Below, piece after piece: positions 45,810 to 54,070 of a DNA stretch of 64,000 nt (positions are counted from its first letter, which is position 1; each line of letters begins with the position of its first letter). Origin of the DNA: CAVUEG01 sp963740525 (GTDB taxonomy: Bacteria; Actinomycetota; Actinomycetes; Propionibacteriales; Nocardioidaceae); the NCBI GenBank assembly GCA_963740525.1, contig CAVUEG010000005.1, positions 153,793 to 217,792 of the forward strand, read 5' to 3'. Position numbers and translations under genes: made by a program. A model generated the notes under the pieces. That model had not been told where the DNA came from and searched no databases. It was given only the letters and a program-made list of their open reading frames with translations.

Positions 45810-45968
45810 TCAGGCCTTACCGAGGATGCGGTTCAGGTTCGTGCCACAGACGGGGCACACGGCCTTGGCCATGCGAGTGCCCTTGTCGTTGACCCTCACC
45901 TCTCCGTCTGCAGTGCGCTTTTCCTTGCACTTGACGCAGTAGAATTCACCGCTCCAGGTCTCCGCCAT
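45810..45968 (-). CDS. DUF5679 small zinc-ribbon protein (52 aa)
   Basis: Protein of 52 residues. Two CxxC pairs are visible: FYCVKCKEKR near residues 9-18 and AVCPVCGTNL near 38-47, matching the DUF5679 zinc ribbon. A strong AAGGAGG Shine-Dalgarno is present upstream of the ATG at 45968. The family is widespread in actinobacteria; its function is unknown. Confidence 0.88.
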   Translation of the reverse strand: MAETWSGEFYCVKCKEKRTADGEVRVNDKGTRMAKAVCPVCGTNLNRILGKA

Positions 45969-46210
45969 GACGGCCTCCTTGGTTTCGTATGACTGGTCGT
46001 CGCGGCGGGAGTCTTGGGGAAGACCCGCCGGGGCCTACCATCAGGCCGATTCGCACACTACGTCACGCCTGAAGTCCCGTCATGCAGGCGCAGCGCGGCT
46101 CGCCGTAGATGAGCGTGAATCCTGATCGTTTTGCCGGTTTTGCCCCAGTATGGCTGGTCCGCTGCGGGTCCCCATCCGCCGTACGCCCACACCACCCGAG
46201 GAGCCTCCCG

Positions 46211-46582
46211 ATGGACATGCGCCTGGAACTCGTCCCGCTGCCCACCACCGACGTGGACCGGAGCAAGGAGTTCTACGTCGAGCGGCTTGGGTTCCACCTC
46301 GACCACGACGTGGAGCCGGGCAACGGCATGCGGGTGGTCCAGCTGACGCCTCCGGGGTCGGCCTGCTCGGTCGTCGTCGGGGTCGGGATCAGTGACCCCG
46401 CTGCCGGACGGGTCCTGGGCCTGCACCTGGTGGTCGACGACGTTTCGCAGGCGCGGGCGCTGCTGGTGAGCAAGGACGTCGAGGTCTCCGAGGTCAACGA
46501 CATGGGAGGCGTCAAGTACGCCTACTTCTCCGACCCGGACGGCAACTCCTGGGCGCTGCAGGAGATCCCGGACCGAGCCTAG
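46211..46582 (+). CDS. VOC/glyoxalase-family protein
   Basis: Protein of 123 residues with the vicinal-oxygen-chelate fold pattern: LVPLPTTDVDRSKEFYVERL at the start and AYFSDPDGNSWALQE at the end. The start is the ATG at 46211; an upstream in-frame start would add 34 residues unlike the family. It could be a glyoxalase, dioxygenase or resistance protein; the substrate cannot be told. Confidence 0.9.
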   Translation: MDMRLELVPLPTTDVDRSKEFYVERLGFHLDHDVEPGNGMRVVQLTPPGSACSVVVGVGISDPAAGRVLGLHLVVDDVSQARALLVSKDVEVSEVNDMGGVKYAYFSDPDGNSWALQEIPDRA

Positions 46583-46662
46583 GAGCTCCGCCCAGGAGTC
46601 CCGCCGAGGAGCCAGCGCACCGGCCCGTCGCTGACACACCGGCCCGCCAGTAGAGTCCCGGC

Positions 46663-47466
46663 ATGCCTGAGACCCCCGCGCTGACCCACCTCCGCCTCGA
46701 CCGTCCCGCCGACGGGGTGGCGGTGCTGACGCTGGACAACCCGGACCAGCGCAACGCGATGTCGGACGAGATGACCGCGTCGTGGACGCGTGCGATCGAC
46801 GAGCTGGCCGCGGACCGCAGCGTCCGGGTGGTCGTGGTCACCGGCGAGGGAAGCGCCTTCTGCTCCGGTGGCAACACCAGCTGGATCGCCAGCGAGCCGG
46901 AGGCCGAGGTGGACTACCTGCGCACCCGGATGATCGCCTTCTACCGGGCCTGGCTGTCCATCCGCCGGCTCGAGGTGCCGACGATCGCCGCGGTCAACGG
47001 TCCCGCGATCGGCGCGGGTCTGTGCCTCGCGCTGGCCTGCGACCTCCGGTACGCCGCGTCCTCGGCGAAGCTCGGGGTGCCGTTCGTGAAGCTCGGCATG
47101 CACGCCGGGATGGCGGCGACGTACCTGCTGCCGAACGTCGTCGGCCCGGCTCACGCCCGCGACCTGCTGCTGACCGGACGCACCGTGGACGCCGAGGAGG
47201 CGCTGCGCCTCGGACTGGTGTCGCGGGTGGTCGAGGACGCGGCGTTCGAGGCCGAGGTGCTGGAGGCCGCACGCGGTATCGCGGCCACCGCGCCGATCGC
47301 GAGCCGCTACACCAAGCTCGCGCTCGCCGACGGCGGCCACGCGGACTTCGAGAGCGCCATCCAGTGGGAGGCGCTCGCCCAGCCGGTCACGCTGGCCACC
47401 GCCGACCTCCAGGAGGGGATCCGCGCGGCCCGGGAGAAGCGGGCCCCGGGCTTCACCGGCGCCTGA
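46663..47466 (+). CDS. Enoyl-CoA hydratase/isomerase family protein
   Basis: Protein of 267 residues of the crotonase superfamily. The oxyanion-hole stretches FCSGGNTSW near residue 66 and NGPAIGAGLCLALACDLR near 111 are present. The usual second catalytic Glu position reads KLGMHAG near 145, so the exact reaction (hydratase, isomerase or other) is uncertain. It probably acts on an acyl-CoA in fatty-acid or related breakdown. Confidence 0.92.
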   Translation: MPETPALTHLRLDRPADGVAVLTLDNPDQRNAMSDEMTASWTRAIDELAADRSVRVVVVTGEGSAFCSGGNTSWIASEPEAEVDYLRTRMIAFYRAWLSIRRLEVPTIAAVNGPAIGAGLCLALACDLRYAASSAKLGVPFVKLGMHAGMAATYLLPNVVGPAHARDLLLTGRTVDAEEALRLGLVSRVVEDAAFEAEVLEAARGIAATAPIASRYTKLALADGGHADFESAIQWEALAQPVTLATADLQEGIRAAREKRAPGFTGA

Positions 47467-47645
47467 CCGGACAGGGGCCAGAAACGAGAGGCCAGAAGCC
47501 AGGGGCCAGAAGAAGAGGCCCTGTGCCCACCGTCTCGATGCTTGCCTTCCCCTTGCCAGCACCGGGGCGATGTGGCGCAGGGCCTCATCTGTCGGCACAC
47601 GCTAGGTGCCGGGTGGTGGACGGTCAACGCCGCGGCAGCCGCCCC

Positions 47646-47796
47646 TGTGGACCCGCCTGTGGACAACCTGTGGACGAGCGGGGAAACCCTGTGGATGCCT
47701 CCCCTGAGAGGGTGCACCGACCTGTGGAGGACACGCCCGGAGTTCGGCCGCTCGGGTCACTGACCAGCCACGATGCCGCTCCCGGGCTGTGGACGA
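47646..47796. other. Cluster of DnaA-box-like 9-mers
   Basis: In the 355-bp gap before the PHP-protein gene there are six copies of TGTGGA: TGTGGACCC (47646), TGTGGACAA (47658), TGTGGACGA (47669), TGTGGATGC (47690), TGTGGAGGA (47723) and TGTGGACGA (47788), all in the same orientation. TGTGGACAA is the exact complement of the actinobacterial DnaA box TTGTCCACA. No dnaA, dnaN or gyrB is nearby, so it is not the usual origin; it may be a datA/DARS-like site or promoter control. The earlier part of the gap (47467-47550) contains short repeats of GGCCAGAA. Confidence 0.45.
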
Positions 47797-47821
47797 GAAA
47801 AACTTCTGAGATGCTGCCCCG

Positions 47822-48880
47822 GTGAGCCGTCGTACCGAGGACCCGTCGCCGAGCCCGTACGACGCCGGGCCGGTGGCCGCGCTCCGCCGGATCGCGTTCC
47901 TGCTCGAGCGGAGTCGCGCCGAGACGTTCAAGGTCAAGGCGTTCCGCGAGGCCGCCGCGGTGATCCTGCCGCTGGACCCCGGCGAGCTGCGGGAGCGGGT
48001 CGGGCAGGGGACCCTGCGGGAGCTCAAGGGGATCGGGTCGTCGTCGGCGGAGGTGATCACGGCCGCGGTCGAGGGCCGGACCCCCGAGCGCCTCGCCCGC
48101 CTGGAGGAGGAGAACTCCGGGCCCCTGGTGAGCGGCGGCGAGACGGTGCGGGCGGCGCTGCGCGGCGACCTGCACAGCCACTCGGACTGGTCCGACGGCG
48201 GGTCACCGATCGAGGAGATGGCGTTCACCGCGATCGAGCTGGGTCACGAGTACCTCGTGCTGACCGACCACTCGCCGCGGCTCAAGGTCGCCAACGGTCT
48301 CTCGGTGGCTCGCCTCACCAGCCAGCTCGAGGTGGTCGACGCGGTCAACGAGCACCTGGGCGGCTCGTTCCGGCTGCTGCGCGGGATCGAGGTCGACATC
48401 CTCGACGACGGGTCACTCGACCAGACCGAGGAGATGCTGGACCGTCTCGACGTACGGGTGGCCTCGGTCCACTCGAAGCTCGCGATGGACAAGGACGCGA
48501 TGACCCGGCGGATGGTCGCCGCCGTAGGCAACCGGCACACGAACGTGCTCGGGCACTGCACCGGCCGGCTGGTCGAGGGGGCGCGGGGGACCCGCGGGCA
48601 GTCCCAGTTCGACGCCCGGAAGGTCTTCGCGGCCTGTGCGGAGAACGACGTCGCGGTCGAGATCAACTCGCGACCGGAGCGCCGCGACCCGCCGACCCGG
48701 CTGATCGAGCTGGCCCTGGAGGCCGGCTGCCTGTTCTCGATCGACTCCGACGCGCACGCGCCCGGACAGCTGGACTTCCTGGCGCACGGGTGCGCCCGCG
48801 CCCAGGAGCTCGGCGTACCGGTGGAGCGGATCGTCAACACCTGGCCGCTGGACAGGCTGCTGGCCTGGGCGAACGGGTAG
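47822..48880 (+). CDS. PHP-domain protein with N-terminal helix-hairpin-helix region
   Basis: Protein of 352 residues from a GTG. The first 85 or so residues resemble the helix-hairpin-helix part of PolX (FKVKAFREAA, LKGIGSSSAEVI). The rest is a PHP phosphoesterase with the metal motif DLHSHSDWSDG near 116, TDHS near 145 and SDAHA near 308. It lacks the polymerase domain of PolX. It probably hydrolyses phosphoester bonds in nucleotides or DNA ends. Confidence 0.9.
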   Translation: MSRRTEDPSPSPYDAGPVAALRRIAFLLERSRAETFKVKAFREAAAVILPLDPGELRERVGQGTLRELKGIGSSSAEVITAAVEGRTPERLARLEEENSGPLVSGGETVRAALRGDLHSHSDWSDGGSPIEEMAFTAIELGHEYLVLTDHSPRLKVANGLSVARLTSQLEVVDAVNEHLGGSFRLLRGIEVDILDDGSLDQTEEMLDRLDVRVASVHSKLAMDKDAMTRRMVAAVGNRHTNVLGHCTGRLVEGARGTRGQSQFDARKVFAACAENDVAVEINSRPERRDPPTRLIELALEAGCLFSIDSDAHAPGQLDFLAHGCARAQELGVPVERIVNTWPLDRLLAWANG

Positions 48881-48889
48881 CGTGCCGCT

Positions 48890-49432
48890 ATGCCCCCCGC
48901 GTCGACACCGAAGGTGGAGGTACGTCGCTCCCGGCGACGCCGCCGCACGGTGTCGGCGTACCGCGAGGACGGCACGGTGGTGGTGATGATCCCGGCCCGC
49001 TTCACCCGGGCCGAGGAGCGCGAGTGGGTGGACCTGATGCTCGCGCGGCTGGAGAAGTCCGAGGCGCGTCGCCGGCCCAGTGACGACAAGCTGAAGCGTC
49101 GCGCCCGCGAGCTCAGCGACGCCTGGCTCGGTGGGCTCGCGAAGCCGGACACGGTGCGCTGGGTCGAGAACCAGAACAGCCGCTGGGGTTCGTGCACGCC
49201 GGCGGACGGGTCGATCCGGCTGTCGGTGCGGCTGCAGGGGATGCCGTCGTGGGTGATCGACTACGTCCTCGTCCATGAGCTGGCGCACCTGCTCGAGGCC
49301 GGACACACGCCGGAGTTCTGGCGCTGGGTCGACCGGTTCCCCCGCGCCGAGCGGGCGAAGGGGTTCCTGGAGGGGTTCTCGTCCGCCCAGCACCTCGAGC
49401 CGCCCCCGGGTGACGACGACGTCATCGACTGA
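48890..49432 (+). CDS. YgjP/M48-type metallopeptidase domain protein
   Basis: Protein of 180 residues with the YgjP-like (DUF45) fold: RRRTVSAYR near the start, NSRWGSCTP near 95, and the zinc motif VHELAHLLE (HExxH) near 126, followed by HTPEFW. It lies 9 bases after the PHP gene and is probably co-transcribed. Family members are predicted metalloproteases; no substrate is known. Confidence 0.9.
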   Translation: MPPASTPKVEVRRSRRRRRTVSAYREDGTVVVMIPARFTRAEEREWVDLMLARLEKSEARRRPSDDKLKRRARELSDAWLGGLAKPDTVRWVENQNSRWGSCTPADGSIRLSVRLQGMPSWVIDYVLVHELAHLLEAGHTPEFWRWVDRFPRAERAKGFLEGFSSAQHLEPPPGDDDVID

Positions 49433-49482
49433 CCTGGTCGAGTCGGGGGGGTGAGCCGGGCCGTCGTACGGCGTCCGAGACC

Positions 49483-50166
49483 TCACCGATTGGTCACAAA
49501 CCGCAGGTTTTCGGCCCCGAACCTTGCGGTTGGGGACCAATCCGCATGCCCTGGGGCGCGGCGTGCACCTGACCTCGTTGATTGGTCACAAACCGCAGCT
49601 TTCTCCGGGTCAAACCTGCGGTTGGGGACCAAACCGCAACCTCGCCAGCCGCACGAGGGAGAGCATGGAGGGCTCGTCGGTGGGGAGGTCGTCGACGGGG
49701 AACCAGCGCACGTCGAGGGACTCATCAGAGGTCGGGGGGCGGCGTCGTGGGGGGCGACGGCGAGGAAGCGTACGTCGAGGTGGCGGGTGTCGCCGTCGGG
49801 TCCGCAGAAGGGGACCGGGTGGGTGTCGAGGCCGAGCGGGACGGGGTCGGGGAGCAGGCCCTCGACGCCGGACTCCTCGGTGGCCTCGCGCAGCGCGGCG
49901 TCCAGCAGGGTGGCGTCGCCGTCCTCGCAGTGACCGCCGAAGGCGAACCAGGCCCGGGCCTTGGCGTGCAGGTTCAGCAGCACCCGGCGGCCGTCCGCGG
50001 AGAGCACGAGCATGCCGCAGGTGAAGTGGTCCGGCCGGCAGGTGCGCGACAGGGCGTCGGGTCGGGCGCGCAGGTGGGCGACGTACTCCTGGCGCAGTGC
50101 GTCCTGGGCAGGGTCCGGGGGCACCCAGGCGGAGAGGACCGCGAGGGCGTCGTCGTGCAGGGTCAC
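49483..50166 (-). CDS. NUDIX hydrolase with apparent C-terminal frameshift
   Basis: Read as a 227-residue protein from a GTG that overlaps the metalloprotease stop. The Nudix region is clear (GGHCEDGD, then REATEESGV near residues 74-96). After VAPHDAAP the frame turns into Ser/Thr/Pro/Cys-rich nonsense. One extra C on the coding strand in the six-base run at 49734-49739 restores a normal continuation (SDESLDVRWFPVDDLPTD) ending at 49610-49612. The present C terminus is read out of the 59-bp repeats. Either a sequencing slip in the homopolymer or a real mutation. Confidence 0.8.
   Translation of the reverse strand: MTLHDDALAVLSAWVPPDPAQDALRQEYVAHLRARPDALSRTCRPDHFTCGMLVLSADGRRVLLNLHAKARAWFAFGGHCEDGDATLLDAALREATEESGVEGLLPDPVPLGLDTHPVPFCGPDGDTRHLDVRFLAVAPHDAAPRPLMSPSTCAGSPSTTSPPTSPPCSPSCGWRGCGLVPNRRFDPEKAAVCDQSTRSGARRAPGHADWSPTARFGAENLRFVTNR
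49489..49547 (+). repeat. 59-bp palindromic dispersed repeat, copy A
   Basis: Same family as 9841-9899 and 49581-49639, with ends ATTGGTCAC and GGGGACCAA and internal arms ACCGCAGG and CTTGCGGT. Copies A and B are separated by 33 bp and lie in the same orientation. They occupy the gap between the convergent YgjP-like and NUDIX genes. Confidence 0.8.
49581..49639 (+). repeat. 59-bp palindromic dispersed repeat, copy B
   Basis: The best-preserved copy as a palindrome: outer TTGGTC/GACCAA and inner AACCGCAG/CTGCGGTT. It overlaps the 3' end of the NUDIX gene; with the frameshift repaired, the gene's last nine or so codons come from this copy. Confidence 0.8.
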
Positions 50167-51542
50167 TCGGTGACCGCCGGGCCCTCCGGCCGCTCCGGCC
50201 CGTCGGTCCCCTCGGGGCCCCTCGGTCCCCCCAGGGCCCCCAGGGCCTCCGACTCGTCGAGCAGCTTGTTCAGCGCGGCGTCGAACTCCTCGTCGCTGAG
50301 CTCGTCGGGCTGCTCGACGTCCTCCCGGAAGCCGAGCGGGTCGTCGAGGTCGGCGGCCGTGGGCAGCAGGTCGGGGTGCGTCCAGACCGCGTCGCGGGCC
50401 TCGATCCCCTGGCGGTTGCGCAGCGACCCCCACAGGGTGGAGGCGTCGCGGAGGCGACGCGGGCGCAGCTCGAGGCCGACCAGCGCCGCGAAGGTCGACT
50501 CCGCGGGACCACCGGCGGCACGACGGCGACGGACCGCCTCCTGCATCTTCGCGGCCGCGGGCATCCGGGTGGCGGTGGCCTGGCCGACCACCTCGTCGAC
50601 CCAGCCCTCCACCAGCGCCAGGGTGGTCTCGAGCCGCGACAGCGCGGCCTCCTGCGCGGGCGTGCGGTGCGGGTCGAACAGGCCGCCCTCGAGCGCCTGC
50701 TGCAGCGACTCCGGGTTGGTCGGGTCGACCTGCGACATCTTCGACTCGATGCCGGAGATGTCGATCGTGGTGCCGCGGCCGAAGTCCTCGACCGCGGAGA
50801 CCAGGTGCTGGCGCAGCCAGGGCACGCCGGCGAAGAGCCGCTGGTGCGCGGCCTCGCGCAGAGCCAGGTAGAGGCGTACGTCGTCCGTCGTCACGTCCAG
50901 ACCCTCGGCGAAGGCCGCGACGTTGGTCGGGACGAGAGCGGCCTTGCCCTGCGGGCCGAGCGGGAGCCCGATGTCGGAGGCGGTGAGCACCTCGTTCGCA
51001 AGACCGCCGAGCGCCTGGCCGACCTGGTTGCCGAACATGGCGCCACCGGCCTGCCCGAGCATCCCGATCAGCGGGCCGACCATCGTGCGCGCCTCCTCGG
51101 GGAGCGCCTCGCCCATCGCGCCGACGACGTTCTGGGCGACCGGCTCGACGAGCTTGTGCCACACCGGCATGGTCTCCTCGACCCACTCGGCGCGGCTCCA
51201 CGCGGCGGTGCTGGTGATCCCGGAGCTGAACGAGGTGGCCTCGTCGAGCCAGTGGTCGGCCAGCTGCAGAGCGTCCGCGACGGCTGCCTTCTCGGTGTCA
51301 CCGGGGGTGGGGTCGGGCTGTTGGGCCACGGCCCTCCGCGCGATGTCGCTGGCGAGGTTCCAGTTCACGGGGCCGTCGTACGGCGTCATCATCTGCTGGA
51401 TCTGGCTCATCAGGCCGGAGAGGTCGGGCATCCCGCCACCGGCCCCGCCCGCGCCGAAGGCGCCGAAGAGCTGCTCGAACGGCGTGCCCTTGAACGGGTT
51501 GTTCTCGTCCCTGTCGGAACCTTCACCCGGGTCGTTGCTCAT
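50163..51542 (-). CDS. Zincin-like metallohydrolase (DUF2342 family)
   Basis: Protein of 459 residues of the actinobacterial zinc-dependent metalloprotease family. The HExxH-like motif is represented by LREAAHQRLF near residue 230, which lacks the first His, so an active zinc site is uncertain. The N-terminal region is glycine-rich and the C terminus has a GPxGP-rich tail (GPRGPEGTDGPERPEGP). The mycobacterial counterpart (Rv3195, from memory) sits in the same neighbourhood. Divergent from moaE. Confidence 0.9.
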   Translation of the reverse strand: MSNDPGEGSDRDENNPFKGTPFEQLFGAFGAGGAGGGMPDLSGLMSQIQQMMTPYDGPVNWNLASDIARRAVAQQPDPTPGDTEKAAVADALQLADHWLDEATSFSSGITSTAAWSRAEWVEETMPVWHKLVEPVAQNVVGAMGEALPEEARTMVGPLIGMLGQAGGAMFGNQVGQALGGLANEVLTASDIGLPLGPQGKAALVPTNVAAFAEGLDVTTDDVRLYLALREAAHQRLFAGVPWLRQHLVSAVEDFGRGTTIDISGIESKMSQVDPTNPESLQQALEGGLFDPHRTPAQEAALSRLETTLALVEGWVDEVVGQATATRMPAAAKMQEAVRRRRAAGGPAESTFAALVGLELRPRRLRDASTLWGSLRNRQGIEARDAVWTHPDLLPTAADLDDPLGFREDVEQPDELSDEEFDAALNKLLDESEALGALGGPRGPEGTDGPERPEGPAVTE

Positions 51543-51608
51543 GCCCCCAAACTACTCGCGTGAGGCAACCGTGGTCACCGGCCCGGGGGGACGTCATAGG
51601 CTCGGGCT

Positions 51609-52049
51609 GTGTCTGACTCAGCCGTGCCGCCCACCGTCCGTCTGCTCGCGATCCGCGAGACCCCGCTCGAGGTCGCCGAGGTGCTGGCCGCCCTGGGCGA
51701 CGCCGCCGCCGGTGGGGTGACCCTCTTCGTCGGACAGGTGCGCGACCACGACCAGGCCAAGGACGTGACCGGTCTGGAGTACTCCGCGCACCCGACGGCG
51801 ATGAGCCGGCTCGAGGAGGTGGCCCAGGAGGTGGCCAAGGAGTTCGACATCCTGGGCCTGGCCGCCGTCCACCGCATCGGGCGGCTGGAGATCGGCGACG
51901 CCGCGGTGATCGTGGCGACCGCGGCGGCGCACCGCGGGGAGGCGTTCGAGGCCTCCCGCGCGCTGATCGACCGGCTCAAGGACCGGGTCCCGATCTGGAA
52001 GCACCAGGCCTTCGCCGACGGCACGGACGAGTGGGTGGGCACTCCCTGA
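51609..52049 (+). CDS. moaE: Molybdopterin synthase catalytic subunit MoaE
   Basis: Protein of 146 residues from a GTG. The two catalytic lysines are visible as Lys124 and Lys131 (RLKDRVPIWKHQAF), and HRIGRLEIGDAAV is the family core. It adds sulfur to precursor Z with MoaD. It would supply the cofactor for the Mo hydroxylase encoded at 11496-15378, although other cofactor genes are not in the window. Confidence 0.94.
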   Translation: MSDSAVPPTVRLLAIRETPLEVAEVLAALGDAAAGGVTLFVGQVRDHDQAKDVTGLEYSAHPTAMSRLEEVAQEVAKEFDILGLAAVHRIGRLEIGDAAVIVATAAAHRGEAFEASRALIDRLKDRVPIWKHQAFADGTDEWVGTP

Positions 52050-52127
52050 GCGGAGCGTCGCGAAACCGGGCCGGCCGCGCCGGTGTGCCTGCCCCGTGCA
52101 CGCCCGCGTCGCTCCTAGGCTGGGCAC

Positions 52128-52391
52128 GTGGAGATCTTGTGGTGGCTGGCCTTCCCGGCGGCCGTGACCCTGGGCGCGATGATCGCGGTGAGCTGGCTCG
52201 GCCGGCCGCAGCGCGACGTACAGGACCGCTCCGAGGCCGATCACGAGCGGTTCGCGTCGGCGATCACCCGCGCGCATCCGGGCAGCGCCCGCACCCGTCC
52301 GACCCGTGAGCGCGACCGCAGCACCGGCATCGCCGTACGCCCCTCGCGCCGTGGGGTCGACCCGAGCACGCCGACCCGCCGCTCCGCCTGA
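52128..52391 (+). CDS. Small membrane-anchored protein
   Basis: Protein of 87 residues from a GTG. A hydrophobic N-terminal segment (about 3-24) is followed by a basic, Arg/Ser/Thr/Pro-rich tail. I do not recognise a family. It is between moaE and the S16-type protease gene, all on the plus strand. Confidence 0.7.
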   Translation: MEILWWLAFPAAVTLGAMIAVSWLGRPQRDVQDRSEADHERFASAITRAHPGSARTRPTRERDRSTGIAVRPSRRGVDPSTPTRRSA

Positions 52392-52418
52392 CTTCGCCCG
52401 GGTGAGAGGGTGGTCGGC

Positions 52419-53468
52419 ATGAGCCGGCGGACCCTTTCGAGCGCAATCGCGTTCGCCCTGCTGGTCCTGCTCGGCGTCGTGGCGGTCGTGCTGCCGGTCC
52501 CGTACGTCGTCTTCTCACCCGGCCCGACGGTCGACATCCTGGCCGAGCAGCAGGGCCGGGAGACCGTGGCCGTGTCCGGCCACAAGGCCTACCGCGACAA
52601 CGGCGAGATCCGGTTCGTGACGGTCTCGGTCACCTCGCCCGACCAGCACATCGACCTCTTCTCGGCGCTGGGCGCCTGGATCGACCCCGAGCGGGCGCTC
52701 TACCCACGTGACGTGATCTACCCGCCCGGTGACACCGCGGAGTCGATCCGCCAGGAGTCGAGCGTGCAGATGGTCAGCAGCCAGGACGCCGCGATCGCCA
52801 CCGCGCTGCGCGAGCTCGGGTACAAGCTGCCCGAGATCGTCGAGGTCTTCGCGGTCACCAAGGGCGGGCCGGCCGACGGCGCGCTCAAGGTGCGCGACCA
52901 GGTGCTCAAGGTCGACGGGGTCCCGGTCACCACCACCTCGCAGGTGACGAAGCTCGTGCAGCGTGCCGGCGCCGGCAGCAAGCTCACGATGACCGTGCGC
53001 CGCGACGGGAAGGTGCTCGACCTGCCGGTGACGCCCCGGCCCTCGACCGACTCGGGCAAGAAGCGCGCGCTGATCGGGATCGTGGTCGGCCCTGGCTTCG
53101 ACTTCCCCTTCGACGTCCGGGTCAACGTCAGCGACAGCATCGGCGGGCCGAGCGCCGGGCTGATGTTCTCGCTCGCGGTCTACGACACGCTCACCCCCGG
53201 CTCGCTGACGCACGGCAAGATCATCGCCGGCACCGGCACGATCGACGAGGCCGGCAAGGTCGGCGACATCGGCGGCATCCAGCAGAAGATCGTCGGCGCG
53301 GAGCGCTCCGGCGCCGAGCTGTTCCTGGTGCCTCCCGGCAACTGTGGCGAGGCCAAGGGCGCGCCGCTCGACGGGATCCGGCTGGTCCGCGCGCCCACTA
53401 TGCACAGCGCACTGTCGTCCATCGAGACCTGGACGAAGAACCCCGACGCGTCCCTGCCGAGCTGCTGA
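52419..53468 (+). CDS. PDZ and Lon-type (S16) serine protease
   Basis: Protein of 349 residues with an N-terminal membrane segment (about 8-28), a PDZ domain (about 120-215, KGGPADGALKVRDQVLKVDG) and a Lon-like protease domain. The Ser is in the GGPSAGLM motif and the Lys in EAGKVGDIGG. The ATG at 52419 is chosen; a GTG three codons upstream is also open. The mycobacterial counterpart is Rv3194c (from memory). It probably degrades proteins outside the membrane. Shares one base with the next gene. Confidence 0.92.
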   Translation: MSRRTLSSAIAFALLVLLGVVAVVLPVPYVVFSPGPTVDILAEQQGRETVAVSGHKAYRDNGEIRFVTVSVTSPDQHIDLFSALGAWIDPERALYPRDVIYPPGDTAESIRQESSVQMVSSQDAAIATALRELGYKLPEIVEVFAVTKGGPADGALKVRDQVLKVDGVPVTTTSQVTKLVQRAGAGSKLTMTVRRDGKVLDLPVTPRPSTDSGKKRALIGIVVGPGFDFPFDVRVNVSDSIGGPSAGLMFSLAVYDTLTPGSLTHGKIIAGTGTIDEAGKVGDIGGIQQKIVGAERSGAELFLVPPGNCGEAKGAPLDGIRLVRAPTMHSALSSIETWTKNPDASLPSC

Positions 53469-54049
53469 TGAGTGTCCCCTCCGGCGACGAGCCGAGCCAG
53501 CGGCCCGACGAGGCCACCGCGCCGGCCCCGGAGGTCGACGTGCACCTGCGCGCCGCCGTACGCGAGATCGAGGCGCACGCGGCGGAGGCGGGCTGGGACC
53601 AGCCGTCGCGGCTCTTCGCCCTCGTGCCGACCGCGGACCTGCTGGTCCGCGAGCCGCACCTGGCCGAGGCGCTCGGTCTCACCGAGGCCGAGGAGGGGGC
53701 ACTGACCCCGGTCGAGCAGGAGCACCTGCCGCACGGCGCGGACTTCGAGGCCGCGCTGGAGGCGATCATGTGGCCGGCCGAGGTGGCCGGCTGTGCCGCC
53801 GTGGTGGAGCGGGTGGTGCTACCGCCCGCCGCGGACCAGGCGATCCCGGACGACCCGGCCGAGGCGGAGGCGTACGCCGCGGAGCACCCCGACCGTCAGG
53901 AAGTGCGGATGGTGGTGGGCGTGACCCGGGCCGGTACGACCTTCTGTGCGCTGCGACTGCGTGCCCATGACGACCCCCTGACCGTCATCGAGAGCCCCGA
54001 TCTCGTGCCCGGGCTCATAGAGTTACTGCAAGCAACACTGGATCACTGA
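53468..54049 (+). CDS. PPA1309-family protein
   Basis: Protein of 193 residues matching the actinobacterial PPA1309 family: DQPSRLFALVPTADL near residue 43-57, a conserved IMWPAEVAGCA near 100, and a final segment ending LLQATLDH. The function is unknown. It shares one base with the upstream protease stop, and the UPF0182 gene starts 22 bases later, so the three genes are likely a unit. Confidence 0.88.
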   Translation: MSVPSGDEPSQRPDEATAPAPEVDVHLRAAVREIEAHAAEAGWDQPSRLFALVPTADLLVREPHLAEALGLTEAEEGALTPVEQEHLPHGADFEAALEAIMWPAEVAGCAAVVERVVLPPAADQAIPDDPAEAEAYAAEHPDRQEVRMVVGVTRAGTTFCALRLRAHDDPLTVIESPDLVPGLIELLQATLDH

Positions 54050-54070
54050 CCGCGCAACGAGGAGTTTCGA

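Noticed and set aside
47646..47796. Chromosomal replication origin
   Set aside because: DnaA-like words are present, but there is no dnaA, dnaN, rpmH or gyrB and no AT-rich unwinding region in this gap.
50196..50260. Collagen-like repeat protein at the end of the metalloprotease gene
   Set aside because: The GPxGP-rich stretch is only about 17 residues at the C terminus, too short for a collagen-like domain.
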